Assembly (NCBI RefSeq): GCF_000733775.1
Contig: NZ_JPOE01000002.1
Location: 62,001-126,000 of the forward strand
DNA: 64,000 nt
Origin: Thiomonas sp. FB-Cd
Lineage (GTDB): Bacteria; Pseudomonadota; Gammaproteobacteria; Burkholderiales; Burkholderiaceae_C
Reading direction: 5' to 3'
The notes beneath the pieces were generated by a model. The model saw only the letters and a list, made by a program, of their open reading frames with translations, ran no database searches and was not told where the DNA came from. This document shows, in pieces, positions 46,784-54,886 of this stretch; position 1 is the stretch's first letter; each line of letters starts with the position of its first letter. A program made the translations under genes and the position numbers.

Positions 46784-48300
46784 GTTCGAGCGTATTCATC
46801 ATGCGCGTGGGCATGGCCTTGCTGGAGCTGGCCTACGCAACCGGATGCGCCACAGCGGTGGCACAGAGTCTGCAATGCAGCGTTGGCAGCCAGCCCGCCC
46901 GACTTGGCCAAGACTTCACCTGGACCATCACCGGACGTGATTTGGCCCAACCGCTGCCCACATTCACCCCAGCCCAGTTCGCCCCCGACTGGTTGCTGCA
47001 GGGTCAGCAAGAATCGAGTAGTGGCGATGCCTCTGGGCATAGCGATCAGTCGGCCACGCTGGTCCTCTACCCGCTGCGCGCCGGAGCGCTTGCCCTGCCA
47101 GCCGTCGCGGTGGGCGGTCAACAATGCCCAGTGCAGACGGTCAAAGTGGTCGACCATGCCCAGGGTGAAGCGCCGCTGCAATGGCGCACCCGCTTCGCTC
47201 CGGCGCGACCCTACCAGATGCAGCAAATGCGCGTGGAGTTGCGCGTGATTGGCGGCGGCAATCTGGTGTGGACCACGCCGCAGCCCCGCAGCCCCCAAGC
47301 GCTGCTGACCCCGCTGGCCCCGGACAGCCGCACCGAAACCGTGGACGGCAAGCCCCAGCAGGTGCAGGTGTTTGCCTGGAGTGCGCTGCCGCTGAAGGCC
47401 GGTGAGATTGACGTGGAATTCGGCTTGCTGCGCGCCTATGCCTTTGGTCAGTTGCGCGTCTATGCGCCACCGGCGCTGACGTTCGAGGCGCAAGCCTTGC
47501 CGCAATGGTGGCCTGCCGAGGGCTTGATTGGCAAACCACAGGTGCAGACCCTGCAGGCCAGCCGGCAGTTGCGACTCGGCGAGACCGGGGAATGGCGGTT
47601 GCGGTTGCAGGGGGCGGGAGTCGATCGGGCGCAGGTGTTACGCGTCTTCGATGCCTGGCGTGCGCAACCACAGCCCGGGTTGGAGATCGCTGGGGTCGAA
47701 GTGCGGCGTGGCAGTGAAGGACCCGATGAGCTGGGCTTGACCGGGGGCGCCTGGGAGGTCAGGGTGTTCTTCCGTCCACTCAGGGCCGGCACTCTCAAGT
47801 CAGCCGCATTGCGGCTGGACTATTTTGATCCGCGCACAGCACTGCCCGCCGTCGCGTGGTGGTCCCCGCCAGTAACCACGGTGAACGATCCACGCCCGGT
47901 TCATTTGGCGCAGGGCCTGGGCGGTGCACTGGCCCTGCTCGGTCTGCTGTTCGCGCTGCGTGCGACCCTATGCTGTCTGCGCCGCCGCCGTGCACTGCGG
48001 CTGGCTTTAGCGCGGCTGGCTGCCGCGCATTCCGCCGACGCCCTGCGCCGTGCCTGGCTGGATCTGCCGCCAGGTCGTGAGCAACGGCCGGCACCGACAC
48101 TCGACGCCTGGCTGCTCGCTGCTGCGATGCAGGATGACGCCACGCTTCGCGGCGCGGCGCTAGCGCTGCAGCATCAGCTTTACACCGCGTCCGGCGAGCA
48201 AGTCAGCAAGAACAACACAACAGCACCGGCGCATGCGGCCGTGCTGGCTGAACGGCTGCAGCAGAGTTTGACAGCTTGCGGGTGGTGGCTGCGGCGGTGA
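46780..48300 (+). CDS. BatD-like protein
   Basis: 506 residues. The N-terminus carries a signal-like hydrophobic segment (MRVGMALLELAYATGCATAV). Beta-rich, Ig-like periplasmic repeats follow (SLQCSVGSQPARLGQDFTWT ... LYPLRAGALALPAVAVGG), then a membrane helix at about 386-404 (LGGALALLGLLFALRATLCC) and a cytoplasmic tail. This is the usual BatD layout. It is the last gene of the MoxR operon, overlapping the VWA-TPR gene by ATGA. Confidence 0.82.
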   Translation: MSSSVFIMRVGMALLELAYATGCATAVAQSLQCSVGSQPARLGQDFTWTITGRDLAQPLPTFTPAQFAPDWLLQGQQESSSGDASGHSDQSATLVLYPLRAGALALPAVAVGGQQCPVQTVKVVDHAQGEAPLQWRTRFAPARPYQMQQMRVELRVIGGGNLVWTTPQPRSPQALLTPLAPDSRTETVDGKPQQVQVFAWSALPLKAGEIDVEFGLLRAYAFGQLRVYAPPALTFEAQALPQWWPAEGLIGKPQVQTLQASRQLRLGETGEWRLRLQGAGVDRAQVLRVFDAWRAQPQPGLEIAGVEVRRGSEGPDELGLTGGAWEVRVFFRPLRAGTLKSAALRLDYFDPRTALPAVAWWSPPVTTVNDPRPVHLAQGLGGALALLGLLFALRATLCCLRRRRALRLALARLAAAHSADALRRAWLDLPPGREQRPAPTLDAWLLAAAMQDDATLRGAALALQHQLYTASGEQVSKNNTTAPAHAAVLAERLQQSLTACGWWLRR

Positions 48301-48384
48301 TGGTGTCGTTGCCATGCTCAAGCGGCAAGCCCATCTCGACGCACAATGCTGGACGCTGGCGGCGAAGCCGCGATAAGCTGGCGC

Positions 48385-48840
48385 ATGTCGCAATTCGCCG
48401 CCCTCGTTGGAATCAGCCTGCTCGCCGTTGTCGCTGGACTGAGTTTCGTCATGCAGCAAGCGGTCAATGCAGATCTGCGAGCAAGCCTGCACTCCGCCGC
48501 TTGGGCAGGATTCGTGAGCTATCTCGGTGGAACGATCTGCATGCTCGTCCTTGCCCTGGTTTTGCGTGACCAGGTGCCACAGGCCAGCGCCATCGCCCGC
48601 AGCCACTGGTGGGCATGGAGCGGCGGGCTGTTCGGGGCCATCTATATCGGCATTTCCATCGTGCTCGTGCCCCGAATCGGTACGGCGGCGTTCGTGGCGC
48701 TGCTCGTCGCTGGCCAGATGCTCTCCTCCCTGATCTTCGACCACTACGGCCTGTTCGGCGTACCACGGCACCCGGTCGATCTGGTGCGGCTTTCAGGCGC
48801 CTTCTTGCTGGTGATCGGCGTGGTGCTGGTGCGCTACTGA
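48385..48840 (+). CDS. DMT-type small membrane protein (DUF606/YdcZ-like)
   Basis: 151 residues with five predicted helices. MSQFAALVGISLLAVVAGLS, FVMQQAVNADLRA, WSGGLFGAIYIGISIVLVPR and GTAAFVALLVAGQMLSSLIF match the DUF606 (YdcZ) half-size drug/metabolite transporter family. Half-size members work as dimers. The start at 48385 fits the family better than the frame start at 48346. The substrate is unknown. Confidence 0.8.
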   Translation: MSQFAALVGISLLAVVAGLSFVMQQAVNADLRASLHSAAWAGFVSYLGGTICMLVLALVLRDQVPQASAIARSHWWAWSGGLFGAIYIGISIVLVPRIGTAAFVALLVAGQMLSSLIFDHYGLFGVPRHPVDLVRLSGAFLLVIGVVLVRY

Positions 48841-48913
48841 GGCGTGCCGAGAAGTCCGTAAACGGACTCCCACCGCGGGGTTCAAAGAATCTTGAGAGCG
48901 GCTCTTCATTTCC

Positions 48914-49594
48914 TTATGAGGATCTGCGCTGGCACTCCCGTACGCCCGTCATGCGCTCCAGCCGGATGCAGATCGCGGCGTACTCCCGGTCACTCACCCG
49001 CGATAGAACAATGGACACTTCGTCGAGGTCCGCATTGTCCTCGGCATGCTGGGCGATGAATTGCTTGATGCGCGCACTGCCGCTGCCCAAGGCCTGGTGC
49101 ACGCTGTCGAACGACACGCTGCCGCGATCGGCCAGAAAATCCACGCTGCGCTGCTGCTTGACAGCAATGAAGCGGCGCTCCAGGGGTTTGAGGCCAGCCA
49201 GAATGAGCAGGATGATGAAGGTGGCACCAACCGCCGTGGTGTACATGCCCCCGCCTACGGCCAGGCCGATACCGGCCACCGACCACAGGCTGGCCGCCGT
49301 GGTCAGACCGCGCACGACCTCACCGCGCATCAAGATGGCACCGGCCCCGAGAAAGCCGATGCCGGAGACCACCTGCGCCGCCACCCGCGAAGGGTCGAAA
49401 TCCACATTTTTCTGACTGAGCGCGTCCGCGAAGCCAAAGGCCGACACCAGCATGATCAGCGTCGCTCCGACACAGACCAGCATATGGGTGCGTAGACCCG
49501 CGGCCCAGTTCAGCCGCTCCCGCTCGAAACCGATCACACTGCCGAGTGCGGCAGCAAGCAAGAGGCGAAATAACATCTCGTATTGCGGGATCAT
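48914..49594 (-). CDS. MgtC/SapB family membrane protein
   Basis: 226 residues. The N-terminal membrane domain with FRLLLAAALGSVIGFERER, GLRTHMLVCVGATLIMLVSA, VVSGIGFLGAGAILMRGEVV and GLTTAASLWSVAGIGLAVGG is the MgtC signature. A C-terminal ACT-like cytoplasmic domain (about 145-226) follows. MgtC proteins are linked to Mg starvation and ATP synthase control in some pathogens; here the role is unknown. It is divergent from the fluoride-riboswitch operon. Confidence 0.88.
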   Translation of the reverse strand: MIPQYEMLFRLLLAAALGSVIGFERERLNWAAGLRTHMLVCVGATLIMLVSAFGFADALSQKNVDFDPSRVAAQVVSGIGFLGAGAILMRGEVVRGLTTAASLWSVAGIGLAVGGGMYTTAVGATFIILLILAGLKPLERRFIAVKQQRSVDFLADRGSVSFDSVHQALGSGSARIKQFIAQHAEDNADLDEVSIVLSRVSDREYAAICIRLERMTGVRECQRRSS

Positions 49595-49787
49595 GATGGC
49601 TTGGTTGTCATGGAATGCAAACCGGCACCGGCTGTGAGTCTGCGGTGCTATTTGCGCTTTTCTTTTTTTATGAGCGCCTTGGCATTCTGCGCCTGATGCA
49701 GAGGCATCGTGTGGCTACTCATTGCAGGCAATGATCTGGTTGCCGCCAGCCCTAAGCAACCGCTTACAACTGCATCCGGTTTGACTG
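49595..49787. other. Divergent intergenic region between mgtC and the fluoride operon
   Basis: 193 bp with no supported gene. It contains a pyrimidine-rich stretch (TTTTCTTTTTTT, 49659-49670) and should hold the mgtC promoter. The riboswitch promoter starts at 49788. Confidence 0.5.
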
Positions 49788-49816
49788 TTGATTTTAGGGA
49801 AAGCCAGACTTAGACT
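49788..49816 (+). promoter_or_regulatory. Sigma70-like promoter of the fluoride operon
   Basis: TTGATT at 49788-49793 and TAGACT at 49811-49816 are separated by exactly 17 bases. Each matches four of six consensus positions. Transcription would begin around 49823, right at the 5' edge of the aptamer. Confidence 0.6.
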
Positions 49817-49824
49817 GGGTCCAC

Positions 49825-49886
49825 AAGGCGATGGAGTTCGCCGACACTTTGCCCGCCAAGTTTTACAGGGCTGATGACTCCTACCC
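49825..49886 (+). promoter_or_regulatory. Fluoride riboswitch (crcB motif)
   Basis: The RNA shows the crcB-motif core: AAGGCGATGGAGTTCGCC (stem GGCG/CGCC closing the loop with GATGG), then TTGCCC, a variable loop, and AGGGCTGATGACTCCTAC. GGAGT at 49833-49837 can pair with ACTCC at 49877-49881 to form the pseudoknot, and GCCC (49851-49854) with GGGC (49868-49871) forms the second hairpin. The pattern matches the Thermotoga petrophila fluoride aptamer. Bound fluoride stabilises this fold and usually turns genes on. It lies upstream of genes consistent with fluoride stress. Confidence 0.92.
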
Positions 49887-49924
49887 AATGCGCGCCAGCC
49901 GCGCATCCTGTTGTCACAGGTTCA

Positions 49925-49932
49925 GGGAGGAG
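49925..49932 (+). promoter_or_regulatory. Strong Shine-Dalgarno that can pair with the aptamer 3' arm
   Basis: GGGAGGAG lies two bases before the ATG at 49935. It is complementary to CTCCTACCC at 49878-49886 with one bulged A. The same CTCC is used for the aptamer pseudoknot. The two pairings exclude each other, which fits a translational on-switch: fluoride frees the ribosome binding site. This is read from the sequence, not measured. Confidence 0.65.
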
Positions 49933-49934
49933 CC

Positions 49935-50126
49935 ATGCAAGTATCCACAGCACGTTTATGCCTGCAGCCGATTGATCCGTCGGCCAGTGCCTTGCTGCGC
50001 CCAACGCTGTGCCATACAGCGCGCTGCGTTTTCCCCTCCGCCCGCAATTTTTTTGTCCCCGGTGCGGCCTGTCCAGGCGGCGCACCGGGTTTTTGCGTTC
50101 AGCGTGTTCCGGAGACCCTGTCATGA
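49935..50126 (+). CDS. 63-codon leader ORF of the fluoride operon
   Basis: Starts with MQVSTARLCLQPIDP behind the strongest ribosome binding site in the region and ends SRVPETLS-like (VQRVPETLS), with its TGA overlapping the next ATG (ATGA at 50123-50126). No family match and no obvious domain. Its length and placement suggest a leader peptide or translation-coupling device rather than a functional protein. An intrinsic terminator is embedded in its last third, so ribosomes moving through it would break the hairpin. Confidence 0.6.
   Translation: MQVSTARLCLQPIDPSASALLRPTLCHTARCVFPSARNFFVPGAACPGGAPGFCVQRVPETLS
50058..50094 (+). terminator. Strong intrinsic terminator inside the leader ORF
   Basis: CCCGGTGCG (50058-50066) pairs perfectly with CGCACCGGG (50081-50089). 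The inner GCCT/AGGC (50067-50070 with 50075-50078) extends the stem to 13 bp with a 2-base bulge and a 4-base loop. Five T residues follow. It lies 172 bases after the aptamer and 29 bases before the first structural gene, so it works as an attenuator candidate. Confidence 0.85.
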
Positions 50127-51493
50127 TCAGTCTTGCCATCGAACGCCCCATCGCTAGACGCCTTGAACGCCTGCCGCTGCCCTGCACCCTGGTGATGCCC
50201 GGTGGCCAGCGCATCGGACCGCCTTCGGCGCATCTCGTCTTGCATGCGCGCGACATGCGCGCGCTCATGCATCTGGCCACCGGCCAGATCGGCCGTCTGG
50301 CCGAGGACTATGTCGAAGGCCGTCTCGAGATCGAAGGCCGCCTGCGCGACCTTATGATGGCCGCGCCCGCTTTGCTCGGCACAGATCCCACGCGAGAGCC
50401 CTCGGCATTCATGGCGCGCATCCTGCAGCGCCTGCAGCGCGCCGTCTGGGAGCGCACCCACCACAGCCGGGCCAAAGACGCGGCGCAAATTCAGAGCCAT
50501 TACGACGTTTCCGACGATTTCTACGCGCTGTGGCTCGATCCACGCCGGGTGTATTCCTGTGCCTATTTCACCGATCCTGCCATGAGTCTGGCGCAGGCCC
50601 AGGAGGCCAAGCTCGACCACATCTGCAAGAAGCTGATGCTGCGTCCCGGCGAACGCTTCATCGACATCGGCGCGGGTTGGGGGGGGCTGCTTCTGTGGGC
50701 GGCCGAGAACTACGGCGTGGACGCCACCGGCATCACGCTGTCGCGAAACCAGTACGCCTATGTCAACCGGCTCATCGAGCAAAAGGGTTTGCAGGGCCGT
50801 GTGCGCATGCTGTTGCAGGATTACCGCGACGTGGACGAGTCGCAACCCTTCGACAAGGTGGCATCGGTGGGGATGTGCGAACACGTGGGCAGGCCCAATC
50901 TGCCGACGTATTTCGCCAAGATCCGCAGGCTGCTCAAGCCGGGCGGTTTGGTTATGAACCACGGCATCACCGCCGGAGGCACCGACAATTCCCAACTCGA
51001 TGGCGGCATGGGCGACTTCATCGAGAAGTACATCTTCCCAGGCGGGCGTCTCGTGCACGTCAGCGTCATGCTCGACACCCTCGCGCGCGGGGGGCTGGAG
51101 CCGGTGGACGCCGAATGTCTGCGGCCGCACTATGCGCAGACCCTGTGGTGCTGGCTCGATGGTCTGGAGGCACACGAGGCCGAGGCGCGGCGCGTGCTGG
51201 GCGACAAGGCGGAAAAGGTGCTGCGCGCTTACCGGCTCTACCTGGCGGGCTCGGCCATGGGCTTCGAGCAGGGCTGGATTTCGTTGTTCCAGATTCTGGG
51301 CTCGCGCCCGAATGGGCAGGTCGAGATGCGCCTGGAGTTCGCCACCACACTGCGCGCGGCGCAAAGTGAATATCCGTTCAATCGGGAATATATGTACGCC
51401 CAACCAGACACCGATGAGACCGCGCAAGCGATGCGGACTCGCTTGCGTGCTGCCCAGACTGCCGCGCCACAACGGCGCATGGCCGAGTTCTGA
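50123..51493 (+). CDS. Cyclopropane-fatty-acyl-phospholipid synthase family protein
   Basis: SAM-dependent methyltransferase that would methylenate unsaturated phospholipid acyl chains in the membrane. 456 residues. The N-terminal domain (about 1-110) is typical of bacterial CFA synthases. The catalytic part shows SHYDVSDDFYALWLDPRRVY, SCAYFTDPAMSLAQAQEAKL, the SAM loop IDIGAGWGGLLLWAAENYGV, GITLSRNQ, SVGMCEHVGRPNLPTYF and FPGGRLVHVS. The GGAGA at 50111-50115 and the ATGA overlap with the leader ORF set the start at 50123. As the first structural gene behind a fluoride riboswitch, it may reduce membrane permeability to HF or protons; that role is inferred. Confidence 0.88.
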   Translation: MISLAIERPIARRLERLPLPCTLVMPGGQRIGPPSAHLVLHARDMRALMHLATGQIGRLAEDYVEGRLEIEGRLRDLMMAAPALLGTDPTREPSAFMARILQRLQRAVWERTHHSRAKDAAQIQSHYDVSDDFYALWLDPRRVYSCAYFTDPAMSLAQAQEAKLDHICKKLMLRPGERFIDIGAGWGGLLLWAAENYGVDATGITLSRNQYAYVNRLIEQKGLQGRVRMLLQDYRDVDESQPFDKVASVGMCEHVGRPNLPTYFAKIRRLLKPGGLVMNHGITAGGTDNSQLDGGMGDFIEKYIFPGGRLVHVSVMLDTLARGGLEPVDAECLRPHYAQTLWCWLDGLEAHEAEARRVLGDKAEKVLRAYRLYLAGSAMGFEQGWISLFQILGSRPNGQVEMRLEFATTLRAAQSEYPFNREYMYAQPDTDETAQAMRTRLRAAQTAAPQRRMAEF

Positions 51494-51524
51494 GCCATTG
51501 ACGCGATCCGTCCCGGAGCTTGAG

Positions 51525-51995
51525 ATGAGTAACCCCCAGGCCGCTCGCCCCGAAAGGCGAAACCGACGTGACGCTTGGCTGATGACTTGCCCGTGTTGGC
51601 GCAGACGGTCGGGAACGGCCAGCGACGCTAAAGCCAGGGCCCGAGCCGATCCGTTCGGCGCGTCGATGGCGGGCGCGCTGCAAAAACCCGGTTGCCCGGG
51701 GTGCGTCAACCTGGCCGAAGGCGGGCGCCAGCATGTTTTCTCGTTCCTCAACGGGAACTACGGCGAGCGGCCGATCATCGGCGAGCTCAACAAGTCGCTG
51801 GGGTTTTGTCCCAAGCGTGACGCGGTGCTGATGGAGTGCCCGGCCAACGTTCGGCGGTGGCGCAATGTCGGCCCCACAGCCCGGGCGCCGTGGCGGTCAC
51901 GGCGCCAACCGAACCCGTCTTTTGATCTCCATTTTTCCCAACGATCCGGAACTTTCCATGTCATCACTCCTAAATTCCCCGATTGCCGCTCTTGA
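51525..51995 (+). pseudogene. Possible remnant of a Cys-motif protein between CFA synthase and enolase genes
   Basis: An open frame of 156 codons behind GGAG (51515-51518) overlaps the enolase start by 38 bases. Only the middle looks like protein: GCPGCVNLAEGGRQHVFSFL followed by NGNYGERPIIGELNKSLGFC and PKRDAVLM. It resembles the CPxC ... GLCPRHA pattern of small DUF6062-type zinc-ribbon proteins. The ends are Arg/Ala-rich and look out of frame or decayed. I treat it as a fragment; a short real gene cannot be excluded. Outside it, the 464-bp gap holds nothing else I can support. Confidence 0.4.
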
Positions 51996-53250
51996 TGCCA
52001 TCGAAATCCTCGACTCGCGTGGCACGCCGACGCTCAAGGCCACCGTCACCCTGGAGTCGGGTGCGAGCGGCAGCGCAGCCGTACCCAGTGGCGCGTCCAC
52101 CGGCAAGCACGAGGCCATCGAGTTGCGCGACGAGGACCCGAAGCGCTACTTCGGCTTGGGTGTGCGCAAAGCCATCGGCCATGTGAAGGGTGAGATCGCC
52201 GATGCCCTGGAAGGCCGCAATGCGCTGGACCAGCAAGGCATCGACGAGATCCTGATCCGCCTGGACGGCAGCAAGGACAAATCCAACCTCGGCGCCAACG
52301 CCATGCTGGCGGTAAGCATGGCGGTGGCGCGCGCCTCGGCTGCCGCCTGCGAGCTGCCTCTGCACCGCACCGTGTGCGACGCAGCCTCTTTCCTATTACC
52401 CATGCCCATGTTCAACGTGCTCAATGGCGGGCGTCATGCCCTGAGCAGCAGTCTGGACTTTCAGGAGTTCATGATCGTGCCACTGGGGGCCCCCTCGTTT
52501 TCCGAGGCGGTGCGTTATGCGGCCGAGACTTTCGCCACCTTGCGCAAGCTGCTCCTCGCCATGGGCAACTCCACGGCGGTGGGCGACGAGGGCGGATTCA
52601 CACCCAAGCTGGTGGGTGGCAACGAGGCTGCATGCCAGCTCATCGTGCAGGCCATTGAGCGAGCGGGCTATCGACCCGGTGTTGACCTTGCCATCGCGCT
52701 CGATCCGGCCGCAACCTCGTTCGACAGAAATGGTGCCTATTGGCTGGTGCGTGCTGGCAATCGTCACTACACCAGCGAGGACATGATCGATCTCTACGCT
52801 GGCTGGTTGCACAAATACCCGATCGTCTCGATCGAGGACGGCTTGGCCGAGGACGATTGGCAGGGATTCGCCGCGATGACGCGGCGCCTGGGCGACCGCA
52901 TTCAGATCGTTGGTGACGACAACTTCGTCACCAACACCCATTTCATCCAACGTGGCATTGACGAGCACACGGCCAACGCCGCGCTCATCAAGCTCAACCA
53001 GATTGGCACCGTGACCGAGACCATCGCTGCCGTGCGACTGTGCCAACAAGCGGGTTGGGGCACGGTGATCTCGCACCGCAGCGGTGAAACGGAAGACACC
53101 TTCATTGCCGACTTTGCGGTGGCGGTTGGTGCGGGGCAGATCAAATCGGGCTCGCTGTCCCGCAGCGAGCGTCTGGCCAAGTACAACCGCCTGCTCGAAA
53201 TCGAGCGCGAATTGGGGCCCAAGGCCGAGTTCGTCAATCCCTATCTCTGA
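51958..53250 (+). CDS. Enolase paralogue with altered catalytic loop
   Basis: Phosphopyruvate hydratase of glycolysis, 430 residues. The catalytic and Mg residues are present: SGASTGKHEA, the Glu of LDFQEF, GDEGGF, ALDPAATSF, VSIEDGLAEDDW, GDDNFVTNT, ALIKLNQIGTVTET, SHRSGETED and KSGSLSRSER. The loop normally reading NGG-x-HA-DNNVD is NGGRHALSSSLD instead, and the flanking helix differs from housekeeping enolases. Fluoride with phosphate inhibits enolase, so a second enolase here may replace or outlast the inhibited one. The ATG is at 51958. No strong ribosome binding site is evident. Confidence 0.93.
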   Translation: MSSLLNSPIAALDAIEILDSRGTPTLKATVTLESGASGSAAVPSGASTGKHEAIELRDEDPKRYFGLGVRKAIGHVKGEIADALEGRNALDQQGIDEILIRLDGSKDKSNLGANAMLAVSMAVARASAAACELPLHRTVCDAASFLLPMPMFNVLNGGRHALSSSLDFQEFMIVPLGAPSFSEAVRYAAETFATLRKLLLAMGNSTAVGDEGGFTPKLVGGNEAACQLIVQAIERAGYRPGVDLAIALDPAATSFDRNGAYWLVRAGNRHYTSEDMIDLYAGWLHKYPIVSIEDGLAEDDWQGFAAMTRRLGDRIQIVGDDNFVTNTHFIQRGIDEHTANAALIKLNQIGTVTETIAAVRLCQQAGWGTVISHRSGETEDTFIADFAVAVGAGQIKSGSLSRSERLAKYNRLLEIERELGPKAEFVNPYL

Positions 53251-53257
53251 GTTTTCC

Positions 53258-54886
53258 GTGGACGCGCCGCAAGCCCAGCCGCCAGTCTTTCACAGCATTG
53301 TGTTCCCGTCGCTGGCGCACGAGTCGGCCGCGCAACCGCGCGCAGACTTGCGCGACGTGTTCCACGATTTGTTCCTTGATCAAATTTTTGATGCGGCGTA
53401 CGGCGGCTTTGCCCCCAAGGAACAAACCACTCTCTACACCGTGCGGCCTGACGAAGAGGCCCCCTACCGCGCCGCGGTGCATGCCACCTTGCAAGCACTG
53501 TTCGCCTCGCCGCTGACCGGGCTCGACGTTGTGCGCTACCGCCAGGACACGATGCGCGACTTGCAGCAGGACGCTGTCTGGCGTGCCATGCAAGTGTTCC
53601 AGACCGGCGCACGCACCATGCGCGAAAATCTGCGGCGCGCCGAGCGGGCGTTCAACGTCATCGAGGGGCAGCGCTGGTTTCTCGACGCGGTGCTGGCGTA
53701 TGGCGACGCGGTGGCTGCGCTGCACGGCGCATTGGACGCCGCACAGTTGCAGTCGCAAGCGTTGCGCGCCTTGCGGCAGCATCTGGCTGCCCTGCGGGCT
53801 TCGCCCGGCCATACCGATCTCGTTGCCCAGGCCAAGGCGCTGGCGAATGATCTGGCCAAGGTGCGCTATGCGGTGCGCGTAGACGGTGGCACGGTAGCCG
53901 TGCTGCAAGACCCAGCGGAGCCCGACTACAGCGCGGCGATCGCACGCACTTTCGCGCGCTTTCGCCAGGGCGAGGTGCGCGACTACCGCGCGCAATTCAC
54001 GCCCGCCTCGGGGCTCAATCACGTCGAGGGGATGATCCTCGACCGCGTGGCCATGCTGCACCTCGAGGTGTTTGACCGGCTGGCGCGGTTTCGTGCCGAG
54101 CATGATGATTTTGCCGACGCGCGCCTGCTGCGTCTCGACCGCGAGCTGGCCTGGTATCTGTCATGGCACGACTTCACGCAACGCTTCACCCGCACCGGTC
54201 TGCGCGTGTGCCTTCCCGAACTCACCACGCAACGCGGGCAGATCGAAGCGAACGATGCCTTCGACGTCGCCCTGGCGCGCAATCTGGTGGAGGCTGGACA
54301 GGCGGTGATCAGCAATGGCTTTGCCTTGCGCGGGAAAGAGCGCATGATCGTCGTCACCGGCCCCAACCACGGTGGCAAGACCACGCTGGCGCGTACCTTC
54401 GGACAACTGCACCACATCGCCAGCCTGGGCCTGCCGGTGGCCGCCAGCAGCGCCACGCTATTGCTGTTCGATCGGATGTTTACCCATTTCGAGCGCGTGG
54501 AGGACATCGGAAACCAGCGTGGCAAGCTGCAAGACGATCTGGTGCGGATGCACCGCATTCTGGCCGCCGCCAGCTCGCGCAGCATCGTGTTGATGAACGA
54601 ATTGTTTTCCTCGACCACCCTGGACGACGCGCTGGAATTGGCGCGCCGTATCATGTCGCGCCTCTGCGCAATCGGTGCGGTGTGTGTGTTCGTCACCTTC
54701 CTCGATGAGCTCGCCGCGTTCGACGCGCAGACCGTGAGCATGGTCGCCACGGTGGACGCGGACGATCCCACGGTGCGCACCTTCAAGGTCGTGCGCAAGC
54801 CGGCCGACGGCAAGTCATACGCCCTGGCGCTGGCGGAGAAATACGGTGTCACGCGTGAGCGCCTGCTGGCGAGGATCGCGCCATGA
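53258..54886 (+). CDS. MutS-family ATPase A (no mismatch-recognition domain)
   Basis: 542 residues, with a GTG start at 53258, 8 bp after the enolase stop. No N-terminal mismatch-binding domain (no FYE motif) is visible. The first 300 residues resemble MutS core helices (domain III). The ATPase domain has VTGPNHGGKTTLARTFG (Walker A, about residue 366), FTHFERVEDIGNQRGKLQDD, Walker B written VLMNELFSSTTLDDALELA (Asn-Glu in place of Asp-Glu) and VFVTFLDELAAFD. It would be a DNA-linked or structural ATPase of unknown role, encoded in a fluoride-inducible operon. Its stop overlaps the next gene by ATGA. Confidence 0.85.
   Translation: MDAPQAQPPVFHSIVFPSLAHESAAQPRADLRDVFHDLFLDQIFDAAYGGFAPKEQTTLYTVRPDEEAPYRAAVHATLQALFASPLTGLDVVRYRQDTMRDLQQDAVWRAMQVFQTGARTMRENLRRAERAFNVIEGQRWFLDAVLAYGDAVAALHGALDAAQLQSQALRALRQHLAALRASPGHTDLVAQAKALANDLAKVRYAVRVDGGTVAVLQDPAEPDYSAAIARTFARFRQGEVRDYRAQFTPASGLNHVEGMILDRVAMLHLEVFDRLARFRAEHDDFADARLLRLDRELAWYLSWHDFTQRFTRTGLRVCLPELTTQRGQIEANDAFDVALARNLVEAGQAVISNGFALRGKERMIVVTGPNHGGKTTLARTFGQLHHIASLGLPVAASSATLLLFDRMFTHFERVEDIGNQRGKLQDDLVRMHRILAAASSRSIVLMNELFSSTTLDDALELARRIMSRLCAIGAVCVFVTFLDELAAFDAQTVSMVATVDADDPTVRTFKVVRKPADGKSYALALAEKYGVTRERLLARIAP

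Noticed and set aside
51525..51600. GGCTGATGACTT at 51577-51588 looked like the 3' half of a second fluoride aptamer.
   Set aside because: I could not find the matching 5' GATGG hairpin or a stable pseudoknot partner; the only nearby GATGAG (51524-51529) gives three pairs at most.
50099..51751. Long minus-strand open frame of 550 codons opposite the CFA synthase gene.
   Set aside because: It is the mirror of a well-supported gene in GC-rich DNA, without motifs or a ribosome binding site.
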